Shown: in pieces, positions 29,375 to 39,182 of the stretch
Position numbering within the stretch: the stretch's first letter is position 1
Layout of the letters: every line of letters starts with the position of its first letter
Source of the DNA: Streptococcus mitis
Lineage (GTDB): Bacteria > Bacillota > Bacilli > Lactobacillales > Streptococcaceae
DNA length: 64,000 bases
Direction: 5' to 3'
NCBI RefSeq assembly: GCF_001579045.1
Contig: NZ_KQ970264.1
Coordinates: forward strand, 53,388 to 117,387
Translations under genes and position numbers: made by a program
The notes under the pieces: model-generated
The model's input: only the letters and a program-made list of their open reading frames with translations
Database searches by the model: none
What the model was told of the DNA's origin: nothing

Positions 29375-29400
29375 TATGTATTTTATTTATGTATTTTATT
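29375..29400 (-). repeat. Two tandem 13-bp repeats in the antitoxin leader
   Basis: TATGTATTTTATT occurs twice head to tail (29375-29387 and 29388-29400). They sit between the antitoxin ribosome site and a possible promoter whose -35 is TTGACT on the minus strand near 29425. They may be operator half-sites for the ribbon-helix-helix antitoxin. Confidence 0.55.
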
Positions 29401-29443
29401 TATTATCTCACGATTATAAATAAAGTCAAGAGGATTTGATTAG

Positions 29444-29562
29444 AAAATCCTAGTTTGGCTGAAACAAACTAGGATTATTTTGTCTTGATACCCAATGAAA
29501 ATAAACATACAACATACCTACGATATTTTGGTGATAGGCAAATTCTAATCGTGTTTTTCAGT
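29444..29562 (-). pseudogene. Remnant copy of the nanK 3' end and terminator stem
   Basis: 29447-29458 and 29465-29476 repeat the nanR terminator stem (AATCCTAGTTTG/CAAACTAGGATT). The next 85 bp, to about 29562, align with the start of the nanK (ROK) 3' end at 30467-30552; GGCAAATTCTAATC is identical in both. This is a degenerate duplicate of the nanR-nanK junction, not an active gene. The rest of 29360-29683 holds the antitoxin leader and the acetyltransferase terminator. Confidence 0.75.
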
Positions 29563-29603
29563 TCTTCCATAAATCCTCCTTTTCGTTTTTGAATGTTTGA
29601 CAA

Positions 29604-29642
29604 CAAAAAAGGAAGTATCAGCTATTTGCTTTTACTTCCTTT
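29604..29642 (-). terminator. Acetyltransferase terminator
   Basis: AAAGGAAGTA pairs with TACTTCCTTT. On the minus strand TTTTTTGTTG follows. Confidence 0.8.
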
Positions 29643-29683
29643 CTCTAATTTTATTTAATTATTTTGCTTCGACAAGCTGAGAT

Positions 29684-30112
29684 TTAACGACTCCATACCA
29701 TTATCAATTCTTTTTCTCCCGTATTACTATCTAAACTTTCAGATTGGATGCTAAATTCCTCTCGCAGGTAAAATTGAATTGCTCGCTTATTTTTTTGATA
29801 AACGTTTAATCTTAGAGTGGGCTTGACTTTCTTCACATGATCCAATAGCTGTTTTCCGGCTCCCTTTGACTGTCCTGCCTCTTTTATAAAGATTCCTTCA
29901 ATATAGTCGTCATTTAATCCAATAAATCCATCTATCCCGTTTGTACTGTCAATTTCATGCGCATATATTTCTGCAAGCGGTAGCATTTCTTTTACCACAT
30001 CAAAATTGTTTTTCCAGTAATCAGGAGACATAAAACTATGTGCCTGAATATTCGTAATTAACCATATTTGCATTACTGCATCTATATCACTGTCAGAATA
30101 TTTCCTAATCAT
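29684..30112 (-). CDS. GNAT-family N-acetyltransferase (YjaB-like)
   Basis: 142 residues. IRKYSDSDIDAVMQIW at the N-terminus, the acetyl-CoA pyrophosphate loop KEAGQSKGAGKQLL near 78-91 (Q-S-K-G-A-G, R replaced by S/K), and LNVYQKNKRAIQFYLREEF near 100-118, which is the typical motif B. The layout is like E. coli YjaB. The substrate is unknown. Monocistronic and probably accessory, as it lies between the repeated nanR-nanK junction copies. Confidence 0.87.
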   Translation of the reverse strand: MIRKYSDSDIDAVMQIWLITNIQAHSFMSPDYWKNNFDVVKEMLPLAEIYAHEIDSTNGIDGFIGLNDDYIEGIFIKEAGQSKGAGKQLLDHVKKVKPTLRLNVYQKNKRAIQFYLREEFSIQSESLDSNTGEKELIMVWSR

Positions 30113-30388
30113 TTCATCATCTCCATAAATTCCAATTTGTCAATTTCTCGTCCATCTCATTATATCATTTTTTCTTCTTGGCTTAGCTTTAGTATTTAGA
30201 GAGCTTGCGCCGTCTTCTAAGACTATCTTAAAGGGAATCTCCTCTCATATATTCTTCGATGATAGGAACTCTGCTCCTATCGTTCGTTTTTTCTAATTTC
30301 TCATTGACTTTCTCATACAAATGAAGCAAGATCGCATAATGGTCTTTCCGCTACTTTTCATATACCTTGACAGTTTTTCCATCATCAA
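30113..30388 (-). other. Non-coding gap with a decayed reading frame
   Basis: No intact gene. On the minus strand around 30225-30375 a frame reads VYEK, stop, RKDHYAILLHLYEKVNEKLE, then NDRSRVPIIEEYMRGDSL and stop. This looks like the remains of a coding sequence. I cannot name its family. Confidence 0.4.
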
Positions 30389-30450
30389 AAAAAGAATTAA
30401 GCAAAACATTTTTCACTCAAGTAGTGATTAAGTGTTCTGCTTAATTCTAT
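30389..30450 (-). terminator. nanK operon terminator
   Basis: On the minus strand AGAATTAAGCA pairs with TGCTTAATTCT, with an inner stem, followed by TTTTTTT. It ends the lyase-kinase operon. Confidence 0.85.
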
Positions 30451-30459
30451 AATTCCAAA

Positions 30460-31344
30460 CTAGGATTGTTTTGTTTTAAAGTGATAATAAGCACCCAACA
30501 TCCCTGCTGTATTCTGATGATGGGCAAATTCTAATCTCGTCTTATCAGCCAAACTTGGTACTAGAGCTTCCTTCAAAGCTTTTCGAATTTTAGGCTTGAG
30601 AATAGCTTCTTGTCCCATGATACCGCCACCTAGAATGACCACTTCTGGATTGGCCACATAGCAAATATTTGCCAGACCTTTTCCTAGATAGTCTACCATG
30701 CGGTCAATACCTTCCATGCAGAGTTTATTGCCTTCAGTGGCTTCCTTAAAGATACGTCGGCCATTCCACTGGTCAACTTCTTCTCCATGTGCTTCAGCTA
30801 CATATTTCACTAAAGCTGTTGTAGAAGCCAAGTCTTGGAAAGCCCCATCCTGCATATGCATATACCCGACTTCGCAGGCCGAATTGCTAAATCCATGGAA
30901 AACCTTCCCATCCATAATCAAGCAACCACCGATACCTGTTCCAATAGTCAAGCAAAGGGTGACACTCGCTCCCTTGCCTGAACCAGATACTGCCTCAGCC
31001 AGACCTGCACAGTTAACATCATTTTCAATCTCACAAGGAATAGCAAAGCTAGTCTCGATTTCCTTCTTGAACTGGGTTCCTGCGTAGTTAGGGATTTGAG
31101 GCCCAGCATAGAAAATCTCACCCTTATCTGGATCCACCATTCCTGCAGAAGAAATAGCAACACCTGCTACTGGGCCTTTTTCTAAATAGCTGGCTACGAT
31201 ATCTTTGGTCTTTTGTAAGATATGAGGTCCACCCTTATGCGCCTCTGTTGGCATTTCATGTGATTCAAGAAGTTGGCCTTCTTGATCAACCAAGCCATAC
31301 TTGATGTTGGTTCCACCAATATCAATTGCAACGTAGTGTGTCAT
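30460..31344 (-). CDS. nanK: ROK-family kinase, probable N-acetylmannosamine kinase
   Basis: 294 residues. ATP motif DIGGTNIKYGLVD (about 8-20), catalytic Asp in ENDVNCAGLAEA (about 105) and GIGGCLIMDGKVFHG near 135. The zinc-binding cysteines normally in the ROK motif are not obvious. It would phosphorylate ManNAc made by the lyase next door, feeding NanE. Start 17 nt after the lyase stop, with AAGGAGG. Substrate inferred from position. Confidence 0.88.
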   Translation of the reverse strand: MTHYVAIDIGGTNIKYGLVDQEGQLLESHEMPTEAHKGGPHILQKTKDIVASYLEKGPVAGVAISSAGMVDPDKGEIFYAGPQIPNYAGTQFKKEIETSFAIPCEIENDVNCAGLAEAVSGSGKGASVTLCLTIGTGIGGCLIMDGKVFHGFSNSACEVGYMHMQDGAFQDLASTTALVKYVAEAHGEEVDQWNGRRIFKEATEGNKLCMEGIDRMVDYLGKGLANICYVANPEVVILGGGIMGQEAILKPKIRKALKEALVPSLADKTRLEFAHHQNTAGMLGAYYHFKTKQS

Positions 31345-31361
31345 AAATACCTCCTTATGGA

Positions 31362-32279
31362 TTAGAGGAAGCGCTCCTTGGTTTCACGAATCAAGGCTGC
31401 AGCTGCTTCTACAACTGGACGATCGTCTTCAGTCACTGGTGTCAATGGTGAACGTACAGAACCAATATTCAAGCCTTCATTGATCTTCAAAACTTCTTTG
31501 ATGACACCGTACATATTTCCATGTGCAGCAGTGAGTTTACCAATGATAGCGTTGATAGCGTATTGTAATTCACGCGCTGTTTCCAAGTCTTTGTCAGCAA
31601 TCAATTGATTGAGTTTCAAGAAGAGTTCTGGCATAGCACCATAAGTACCACCGATACCAGCTTTGGCACCCATGAGGCGACCACCTAGGAACTGTTCATC
31701 TGGACCATTAAAGACGATATGGTCTTCCCCACCAAGGCTCACAAAGGTTTGGATATCTTGAACTGGCATAGAAGAGTTCTTCACACCGATAACACGAGGA
31801 TTTTTCAACATTTCTGTGTAAAGGCTTGGAGTCAAAGCAACCCCTGCCAATTGAGGAATGTTATAAATCACGTAGTCTGTGTTTGGAGCTGCAGAACTGA
31901 TATCATTCCAATATTTAGCAACTGAGTATTCTGGCAAGCGGAAGTAAATTGGTGGAATTGTTGCAATGGCATCTACACCCAAGCTTTCTGCATGGCGAGC
32001 TAGTTCCATACTGTCTTTAGTATTGTTGCAGGCAACATGAGCAATGATGGTCAATTTACCTTTAGCAACTGCCATGACTTCTTCCAAAATCAACTTGCGA
32101 TCTGCTACGCTTTGGTAGATACATTCACCAGAAGAACCATTGACATAAAGACCTTGAACACCTTTATCAATGAAGTATTGAACTAAGGCACGCGTACGTT
32201 CTGGACTTACTTCTCCTTGTTCATCATAACATGCGTAGAAGGCTGGAATGACACCTTCGTATTTTTTCAAATCTGACAT
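31362..32279 (-). CDS. N-acetylneuraminate lyase (NanA-type aldolase, not the sialidase)
   Basis: 305 residues, DHDPS/NAL family TIM barrel. GSSGE near 48-52 binds the carboxylate, Tyr in YVIYNIPQLAG near 138 and the Schiff-base Lys in VIGVKNSS near 166. It splits Neu5Ac into ManNAc and pyruvate in the cytoplasm. Start at MSDLKKYEG after AGGAGA; the frame is open 22 codons further, but that lies upstream of the predicted transcription start. The E. coli homologue is called NanA, a name used in pneumococcus for a sialidase. Confidence 0.95.
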   Translation of the reverse strand: MSDLKKYEGVIPAFYACYDEQGEVSPERTRALVQYFIDKGVQGLYVNGSSGECIYQSVADRKLILEEVMAVAKGKLTIIAHVACNNTKDSMELARHAESLGVDAIATIPPIYFRLPEYSVAKYWNDISSAAPNTDYVIYNIPQLAGVALTPSLYTEMLKNPRVIGVKNSSMPVQDIQTFVSLGGEDHIVFNGPDEQFLGGRLMGAKAGIGGTYGAMPELFLKLNQLIADKDLETARELQYAINAIIGKLTAAHGNMYGVIKEVLKINEGLNIGSVRSPLTPVTEDDRPVVEAAAALIRETKERFL

Positions 32280-32336
32280 AGATTTTCTCCTATTATTTTT
32301 ATTTTCTGCTAAAGCAGATTCTTTCTTTACTTCTTT

Positions 32337-32365
32337 AGTATACACTTTACCGAAAAGGCTTTCAA
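32337..32365 (-). promoter_or_regulatory. Promoter of the lyase-kinase operon
   Basis: On the minus strand TTGAAA (32360-32365), 17-bp spacer, TATACT (32337-32342). The sequence TTGAAAGCCTTTTCGG overlapping the -35 is a weak cre-like site. Same layout as the two other nan promoters. Confidence 0.75.
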
Positions 32366-32452
32366 TATCTTATAGACACTTAGATTTTAGTTTCTCGCTT
32401 ATAGAATAGCGTTTGGAACGTTTGAAAGTAGTTTCAGAAATAATTGCAACCC

Positions 32453-33097
32453 TTACTCATACTTAGCAAATAGCTTTTCCATCACTCCTACTTGTAAAAA
32501 AGCAAGAAGTCCAAAACCAAAGAGAATAAAAGCTGATCCTCCCAATAGAAGGGTAAAGGCTGATAGATATAGAATCATCAAAATCAAAAAGATAATTACG
32601 ATCATCAAGATAAACCAAGGAGCGTTAAAACTAGCCAACATCAATCCTTTTTGAAGAATTTCTTTCCAAGATAGGTCATAACGTGCCGCAATAGGGTAAC
32701 TAGCCAACATCACAATAGTGAGGAAGATAAGAATGCCTAGACAAATGGCTTTCACCAATTGGAAGGGTAGAGCTGTTTGACCCCAGAAAAGATAGAGATC
32801 TGAAAGAGTTAGAAATACAATTCCTAATTCTAATATCCCCAACTGAAAACCTAGTTTCAGATTTTGCCTGAAAACTCTTAGATAGGTTCTAAAAACTGGA
32901 ACACGTCTACTTTGCTTGACTTCAAACATCGTCTGATAGAGACTAATTTTGGCTACCCCAATCGTTACGATTGGCAAACAAGTTACTACAAAGAGAAGAT
33001 TGACTGTTACAATATCTAAAACCTTCTCACTAATTCGCATTAGAAAATTATCTGTATCAAATGCAGCCTTGATGAGACTTCTTCCTTTTTGTGACAT
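32453..33097 (-). CDS. YesL-family (DUF624) membrane protein
   Basis: 214 residues with about five hydrophobic segments (25-50, 75-100, 105-130, 145-172, 178-200). The N-terminus LMRISEKVLDIVTVNLLFVVTCLPIVTIGVA is typical of YesL proteins, which accompany carbohydrate ABC importers in Firmicutes. Function unknown; perhaps assembly or regulation of the transporter. Last gene of the nanE-sat operon, or separated from it by the hairpin at 33125-33161. Confidence 0.85.
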   Translation of the reverse strand: MSQKGRSLIKAAFDTDNFLMRISEKVLDIVTVNLLFVVTCLPIVTIGVAKISLYQTMFEVKQSRRVPVFRTYLRVFRQNLKLGFQLGILELGIVFLTLSDLYLFWGQTALPFQLVKAICLGILIFLTIVMLASYPIAARYDLSWKEILQKGLMLASFNAPWFILMIVIIFLILMILYLSAFTLLLGGSAFILFGFGLLAFLQVGVMEKLFAKYE

Positions 33098-33124
33098 CTT
33101 TTACTCCCCCTATCATTTCATTTC

Positions 33125-33161
33125 TATCACTATCTAAATCAACTCGATTTAGATAGTGATA
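33125..33161 (-). other. Perfect 16-bp hairpin between yhcH and yesL-like genes
   Basis: ATCACTATCTAAATC and its reverse complement flank a 5-nt loop. No T run follows on the minus strand, so it is more likely an mRNA-stabilising or processing element, or an operator, than an intrinsic terminator. Confidence 0.7.
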
Positions 33162-33232
33162 AGATTCAACTCTTAAACTCAATTTTCAAAAGTACTTAAT
33201 AAGATAGTCATCAGCTATCTCTGCTGATCATT

Positions 33233-33685
33233 CTAATCAATTAAAATTTTAAACAAATACTTGCGAACTTGATCTTCCATACCTGCATAACCATTTGGTT
33301 GATGTGGCTCTCCTGGGAAGAAAATCGCAAAATTGTGATAACCCAACAAGAGTGGGTAGTGTTCATGACAATGAACAAAGCCAATATCACTTGCTTCGTC
33401 AAATGCTACTGCCTCGTCTTTGATACGTGAGCCGTAGCTCGAATATTCATGCCCTTCTACCAACAAATGCAAGTCTGCATAGTTCTTGTGATGTTCAAAC
33501 TGATCATTTTCAGCTTTATTTAGGACATTTTCTTGAACAACTAGAAAGACCTTGTCACCATCAATCTCATATTTTCCTAACTCGAATGAATCTTTACGAT
33601 GTTCATAAAGATAATCAATTGCCTTGTCAAGATTGGGATGAATCCCTTTATAGAAGCTAATATTTTTCAAATCGTCAAAAATCAT
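33233..33685 (-). CDS. YhcH/YjgK/YiaL-family protein (sialic acid anomerase-like), copy 1
   Basis: 150 residues of the DUF386 beta-barrel family. Metal-type residues in HHKNYADLHLLVEGHEYSSYG (about 65-85), then CHEHYPLLLGYHNFAIFFPGEPHQPNGY (about 105-130). E. coli YhcH (NanQ) is reported to be a Neu5Ac anomerase. In the nanE-sat operon it would speed opening of imported sialic acid for the lyase. A second, divergent copy lies at 44437-44889. Confidence 0.85.
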   Translation of the reverse strand: MIFDDLKNISFYKGIHPNLDKAIDYLYEHRKDSFELGKYEIDGDKVFLVVQENVLNKAENDQFEHHKNYADLHLLVEGHEYSSYGSRIKDEAVAFDEASDIGFVHCHEHYPLLLGYHNFAIFFPGEPHQPNGYAGMEDQVRKYLFKILID

Positions 33686-33729
33686 TATTTTCTCCTTTAA
33701 AAATCGTCATTAAGCGACTAAAACTAACA

Positions 33730-33758
33730 CCTCCAACAGTGTCATTTACTGTCGGAGG
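33730..33758 (-). other. Hairpin between satC and yhcH copy 1
   Basis: CCTCCAACAGT pairs with ACTGTCGGAGG (one mismatch) around a 7-nt loop. There is no strong T run. Probably partial attenuation or transcript protection inside the operon. Confidence 0.6.
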
Positions 33759-33810
33759 CTTTTAGATAGTGCTAGCAATAGCCAATTGATACTGTAAAAG
33801 AAATCGTTTC

Positions 33811-34650
33811 TTATCCTTTGACCGCTCCCATAGTAATACCTTGTGTGAAGGATTTTTGGAAGACAAGGAAGACTGTTACGATTGGCACTGCTGCAAGGGC
33901 AGCTCCTGCCATGATCAAACCATAGTTGGTTGCCATTTCAGCCTGCATGGTCGCAACCCCAAGTGAGATGGTCAAGTTTTGACGTGAAGTCAACATTACC
34001 AATTGCATGAAGTAGTCGTTCCAAGTATTGATGAAGGTGAAGATTGCAAGGGCTGCAAACCCTGGTTTCACAATCGGGAAGGCTACGCTCCAGAAGGTAC
34101 GAATCTCACCACAACCGTCGATTTTAGCTGATTCAAGCAACTCTGTAGGGATATTTTCACTGAATTGTTTCATGAGGAAAACCCCAAATGGCCATCCAAT
34201 CAAAGGCAAGATAACTGCCCAAAGTGTATCATGAATTCCCATGAAGTTGACGATACGTACCAATGGCACAAGGACAACTTGTTTTGGAAGCGCCATAGCA
34301 GCGATGAAGATGGCAAAGAGGATACGTTGACCATAGAAACGTTTTTTAGCCAATACATAACCTGCTAGAGAAGAGGTCGCACAGACTAAGAACATGGTTA
34401 CCAGCGAGATAAACACAGAGTTCCACATCCACTGCATAGCAGGGTTTTGCACCATGAGTTGTTGGAAGTTTTCCATGGTCGGCATTTTAGGGAACCACTG
34501 AGGAGGAATAACGATTGTATCAGGTTGTGATTTGAATGCCCCTGTCAAAATCCAGTAGAATGGAAAGATGAACAGCACAGTCAACAAGAGCAAAATGATT
34601 GTTGAAATAACAGTAAAGGCTGTTAATGGTTTTTTTTCTGTAGATTGCAT
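33811..34650 (-). CDS. satC: Sialic acid ABC transporter permease SatC
   Basis: 279 residues, six hydrophobic segments, MalG-type permease. The coupling-loop EAA motif reads ELLESAKIDGCGEIRTFWSVAFPIVKPG (about 170-197, residues E-SA-IDG-G). C-terminal TQGITMGAVKG is typical of the family. With SatB it forms the channel, fed by SatA. The locus is known as the main Neu5Ac importer in pneumococcus. No dedicated ATPase is encoded here, so a shared ATPase (MsmK in pneumococcus) is expected. Confidence 0.92.
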   Translation of the reverse strand: MQSTEKKPLTAFTVISTIILLLLTVLFIFPFYWILTGAFKSQPDTIVIPPQWFPKMPTMENFQQLMVQNPAMQWMWNSVFISLVTMFLVCATSSLAGYVLAKKRFYGQRILFAIFIAAMALPKQVVLVPLVRIVNFMGIHDTLWAVILPLIGWPFGVFLMKQFSENIPTELLESAKIDGCGEIRTFWSVAFPIVKPGFAALAIFTFINTWNDYFMQLVMLTSRQNLTISLGVATMQAEMATNYGLIMAGAALAAVPIVTVFLVFQKSFTQGITMGAVKG

Positions 34651-34665
34651 AGCTGTCTCCTTTCT

Positions 34666-35562
34666 TTAGTATTCTACGTCGTTTCCAAGTACTTTAAATT
34701 GAACAAAGCTTACGATTGCAATCATGACTGCCAAGAAGACACCAATTGTGTTGGCATAGCCATACTCTGTCAATTGGAAGGCTTTTTCATATAGGTAGTA
34801 CATCAAGGTACTTGTTGAGTAGTTTGGACCACCAGATGTCAAAAGCTGAATCAAGGCGAAACATTGGAATGAGTTAATTGTTGTGATGATTGCAATATAA
34901 AGAGTTGTTGGAAGAAGGCTTGGCCATTTAATCTTCCAGAAGACTTGAAACTCAGTTGCACCGTCAACACGCGCCGCTTCAACCAGTGAATTGTCAATAT
35001 TCCCCATGGCAGCGATGTAGAGGATAATTGGTTGACCAACTGAAGTTGTCAAGAGAATAATCATAATCGCCATCAATGCCCAGTTTTTATCTCCCAACCA
35101 AGAAATGTTCTGGCTGATGATATGACTTGACTTGAGGACAAAGTTTAGAATCCCTGATAGTGGGTCATAGATCCATTTCCATACAACTGTTACGGCAACA
35201 CTACCTGTTACAACAGGTAGGAAGAAGACAAAACGATAGAAGGATCTGGCGATGGCATTTTGGTGATAGGTTTGTGATGCTACAAAGAGCGAGAATAGAA
35301 CAACAACTGGTACAGATCCAATAACCAGGATAACCGTATTGATCAAAGACTTCATAAAGACAGGGTCCTTAAACATACGAACGTAGTTGTCCAAGCCCAC
35401 AAACTCAAATTTCGTCATTGAGTAGTTAAAGAAACTTGTAATGAATCCCATAATCATAGGAGCCAATACAAAGATGACAAAGAAGAACAACACTGGTGCT
35501 AGGAAAGCATAGGAAATCACTGTTTCCCGCATACGAATTTTATTGACTTTCACAGTCGGCAC
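34666..35562 (-). CDS. satB: Sialic acid ABC transporter permease SatB
   Basis: 298 residues, MalF-type permease with six membrane segments and the EAA loop VEAARVDGATEFQVFWKIKWP (about 205-225). It starts after a hairpin that separates it from satA and ends 15 nt before satC. Ribosome site AGAGAGGTG. Confidence 0.92.
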   Translation of the reverse strand: MPTVKVNKIRMRETVISYAFLAPVLFFFVIFVLAPMIMGFITSFFNYSMTKFEFVGLDNYVRMFKDPVFMKSLINTVILVIGSVPVVVLFSLFVASQTYHQNAIARSFYRFVFFLPVVTGSVAVTVVWKWIYDPLSGILNFVLKSSHIISQNISWLGDKNWALMAIMIILLTTSVGQPIILYIAAMGNIDNSLVEAARVDGATEFQVFWKIKWPSLLPTTLYIAIITTINSFQCFALIQLLTSGGPNYSTSTLMYYLYEKAFQLTEYGYANTIGVFLAVMIAIVSFVQFKVLGNDVEY

Positions 35563-35692
35563 CTCTCTTTCAAATAGAATAATTTTTTGACTTTCTTGAA
35601 TTGTTTTAAAATCAAAATGAAATTTTTTAAGATTCGCTTATGTAAGAACTTCATTTTAATTTCGTGACAGTTCCTTACATTTCAAACAAAAT

Positions 35693-35734
35693 CCTCCCTT
35701 TTCTTACATAGACTATGCACAGGGAAAAGGGAGG
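35693..35734 (-). other. Hairpin between satA and satB
   Basis: CCTCCCTTTTC pairs exactly with GAAAAGGGAGG around a 20-nt loop, followed on the minus strand by ATTTTGTTTG. Such hairpins after a binding-protein gene usually let the receptor be made in excess over the permeases. Confidence 0.7.
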
Positions 35735-35753
35735 GATCAATCTGATTTAGTGC

Positions 35754-37148
<1,395 letters not shown>

Positions 37149-37195
37149 TCATTCCATCCTACGCATCCACCACTCTCCTCTGTTTTAAGATTGTG

Positions 37196-37894
37196 TTATT
37201 TAAGACCCGCAACGAAGCGTTCCGTAATCTCTTTTGGTCTAGTAATAGCACCACCAACAACAATACCTCGCACTCCATATCCTAGAATTTGTTTGGCTTG
37301 TTCTGGTGTATGAATTTTCCCTTCGGCGATGACATCTACACCCGCATCACAGAGCTTTTTGATTAGTTCAAAATCTGGACCGTCTACTTTTGGACTGTAA
37401 GATGTGTAGCCTGATAAGGTTGTTCCGACAAAGTCAATTCCTGCTTCTACAGCTGCTAGCCCTTCTTCGAAGGTACTTGTGTCAGCCATCAAGAGCTGGT
37501 TAGGATATTTTTCCTTGACCTGACGAATGAACTCTTGAATCTCTAAACCATCGTAGCGTTCACGCTTGGTACAATCCAGAGCAATCACTTCTATGTCGAG
37601 TTCTGCTAATTCATCAACTTCTTTCATCGTAGCCGTGATGAAGGGTTCTTGCGGTGGATAATCTCGTTTAATTATCCCAATGATTGGAAGTTTTGTGACC
37701 TCCTTGATTTCCTTGATATCGCGAACACTGTTTGCTCGGATACCGACTGCTCCACCTTGCTCAGCCGCTTTGACCAGCAAGGGGATGACTCCTCCCGCTT
37801 CTGTATAAAGCGGTTCGTGAGGAAGGGCCTGACAAGAAACAATGATTCCATCTTTAATTTGATTAATCAAGGCTTCTTTAGTGATCTGTGGCAT
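37196..37894 (-). CDS. nanE: N-acetylmannosamine-6-phosphate 2-epimerase NanE
   Basis: 232 residues, TIM barrel. Key blocks: [15 protein letters not shown] (about 12-26), GIIKRDYP near 73 (catalytic Lys), [12 protein letters not shown] near 105 and [12 protein letters not shown] near 187 with the phosphate site [11 protein letters not shown] near 207. It converts ManNAc-6-P to GlcNAc-6-P, which goes to NagA and NagB elsewhere. First gene of its operon; GGAGG ribosome site. Confidence 0.96.
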   Translation of the reverse strand: MPQITKEALINQIKDGIIVSCQALPHEPLYTEAGGVIPLLVKAAEQGGAVGIRANSVRDIKEIKEVTKLPIIGIIKRDYPPQEPFITATMKEVDELAELDIEVIALDCTKRERYDGLEIQEFIRQVKEKYPNQLLMADTSTFEEGLAAVEAGIDFVGTTLSGYTSYSPKVDGPDFELIKKLCDAGVDVIAEGKIHTPEQAKQILGYGVRGIVVGGAITRPKEITERFVAGLK

Positions 37895-37928
37895 CCTTTT
37901 TCCTCCTTTTCTTTATTCTTATGAGTTT

Positions 37929-37957
37929 ATTATATATCATTTATGAAGCGCTTTCAA
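37929..37957 (-). promoter_or_regulatory. nanE-sat operon promoter with cre
   Basis: On the minus strand TTGAAA (37952-37957), 17-bp spacer, TATAAT (37929-37934). The cre box TGAAAGCGCTTCA overlaps the -35, so CcpA binding would block RNA polymerase directly. Confidence 0.88.
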
Positions 37958-38007
37958 TACTTTGTAGTAGAATAGATTTCAGTTTCAAAAACTAGACAAG
38001 TCAAACA

Positions 38008-38035
38008 GCTCCTCTAAAAGTACTTTCAGAGGAGC
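38008..38035 (-). terminator. Hairpin after the oxidoreductase
   Basis: GCTCCTCT pairs exactly with AGAGGAGC with a 12-nt loop. Only a poor T tract follows on the minus strand. It probably ends or weakens the NanB operon transcript before the nanE promoter. Confidence 0.6.
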
Positions 38036-38066
38036 AAGTCGACCTATAATAGGAGAATACCAAAAT

Positions 38067-39170
38067 TTATTTTACAATTTCTGACAATTTTACTTTGCGA
38101 TCTTCAAACATAGACTGAGTACAAGCATCTGCAGTAGCAATTGCTTCTAGGGCAGCTTCACCTGTCAAAAGTTTTGCAAATTCTTCTGATACTGGAGCTC
38201 CTTGCATAATCTCATGCAGATAGCGCATTTCTTTATCAATGACAGATGATAGCCATAATGGAGTACGTTTACCTGGTTTACCATAAGCAATTGCTCCATC
38301 CATCTCTGTACTATGATAGATACGAGTACGATCATCATCTTCTTCTTGAGATTCGTGAATCAAGAAATAACTTTCTTGTCCATCTAGCTTAAGAGTTCCT
38401 TTACAGTTGAATAAGTCTAAGCGGATTGCACCCTTTGTTCCTTGGATTAAGACATAATGTTCACCCCAACGATAAGCTGAACCCCATTCTAACAAAGCAA
38501 AACGCTTATTAGAAAATTCCATATTGACAAAAATCATATCATCTTCATCACCGAAATTTTCGCCTTCATGGGCTACATTTCCACCTGTCATGGTTACAGT
38601 TTCAGGCATACCACCCATAAGGAATTGAACGCAATCCAATTCATGGATGTGGTGATACAAGTGACCACCTGATTTTTCACGAATTTTTTTCCATGATACT
38701 GACGGTTGTTGCTCTTCCCAACCATTACGAGCAGTGTGACAATATAGAACGTCTCCAATCACTCCTTGATTAATGAGTTCTTTTGCATGATGGACACCAT
38801 TAAAGAAGTTCATAATATGTCCTGCCATAAAGGTTACATTGTTTTCTTTACATGCATCAACCATCTCGCGACAATCTTGATAAGAAAGTGCAATTGGTTT
38901 TTCGCAGAAAACATTTTTGCCATGTTGTGCAGCCTTAATAACTGGCTCTTTATGAAGATTATTTGGAGTTGCGACGATGACACAATCTACCTCATCGCTA
39001 GAAACCAACTCATCTAGGGAACTTGCTACTTTTGCTCCCAATTCTTCTGCAATTGCCTCTGCATTATCTGGATCATAGAGAAGAGTAATTTCTGCTCCAT
39101 CATTCTTTTGCATATAACGAGCCAACTCAGCTCCAAAATATCCTGTTCCAACAACACCGTATTTAACCAT
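38067..39170 (-). CDS. Gfo/Idh/MocA oxidoreductase, probable 2,7-anhydro-Neu5Ac converting enzyme
   Basis: 367 residues. N-terminal Rossmann motif VVGTGYFGAELA (about 5-16), the EKPIAL motif near 93 (catalytic Lys region) and HHIHELDCVQF near 172 with conserved histidines. Homologues next to trans-sialidases (RgNanOx in Ruminococcus gnavus, YjhC in E. coli) interconvert 2,7-anhydro-Neu5Ac and Neu5Ac with NAD as bound cofactor. Here it follows nanB by 12 nt, so the same role is likely. Confidence 0.85.
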   Translation of the reverse strand: MVKYGVVGTGYFGAELARYMQKNDGAEITLLYDPDNAEAIAEELGAKVASSLDELVSSDEVDCVIVATPNNLHKEPVIKAAQHGKNVFCEKPIALSYQDCREMVDACKENNVTFMAGHIMNFFNGVHHAKELINQGVIGDVLYCHTARNGWEEQQPSVSWKKIREKSGGHLYHHIHELDCVQFLMGGMPETVTMTGGNVAHEGENFGDEDDMIFVNMEFSNKRFALLEWGSAYRWGEHYVLIQGTKGAIRLDLFNCKGTLKLDGQESYFLIHESQEEDDDRTRIYHSTEMDGAIAYGKPGKRTPLWLSSVIDKEMRYLHEIMQGAPVSEEFAKLLTGEAALEAIATADACTQSMFEDRKVKLSEIVK

Positions 39171-39182
39171 GTTTTTTCTCCT

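Noticed and set aside
29375-29400. CRISPR-like repeat
   Set aside because: Only two adjacent 13-bp copies with no spacer, AT-rich, in a gene leader.
32280-32345. Longer N-terminus for the N-acetylneuraminate lyase
   Set aside because: It would begin upstream of the predicted transcription start, within the promoter, and AGGAGA precedes the internal Met.
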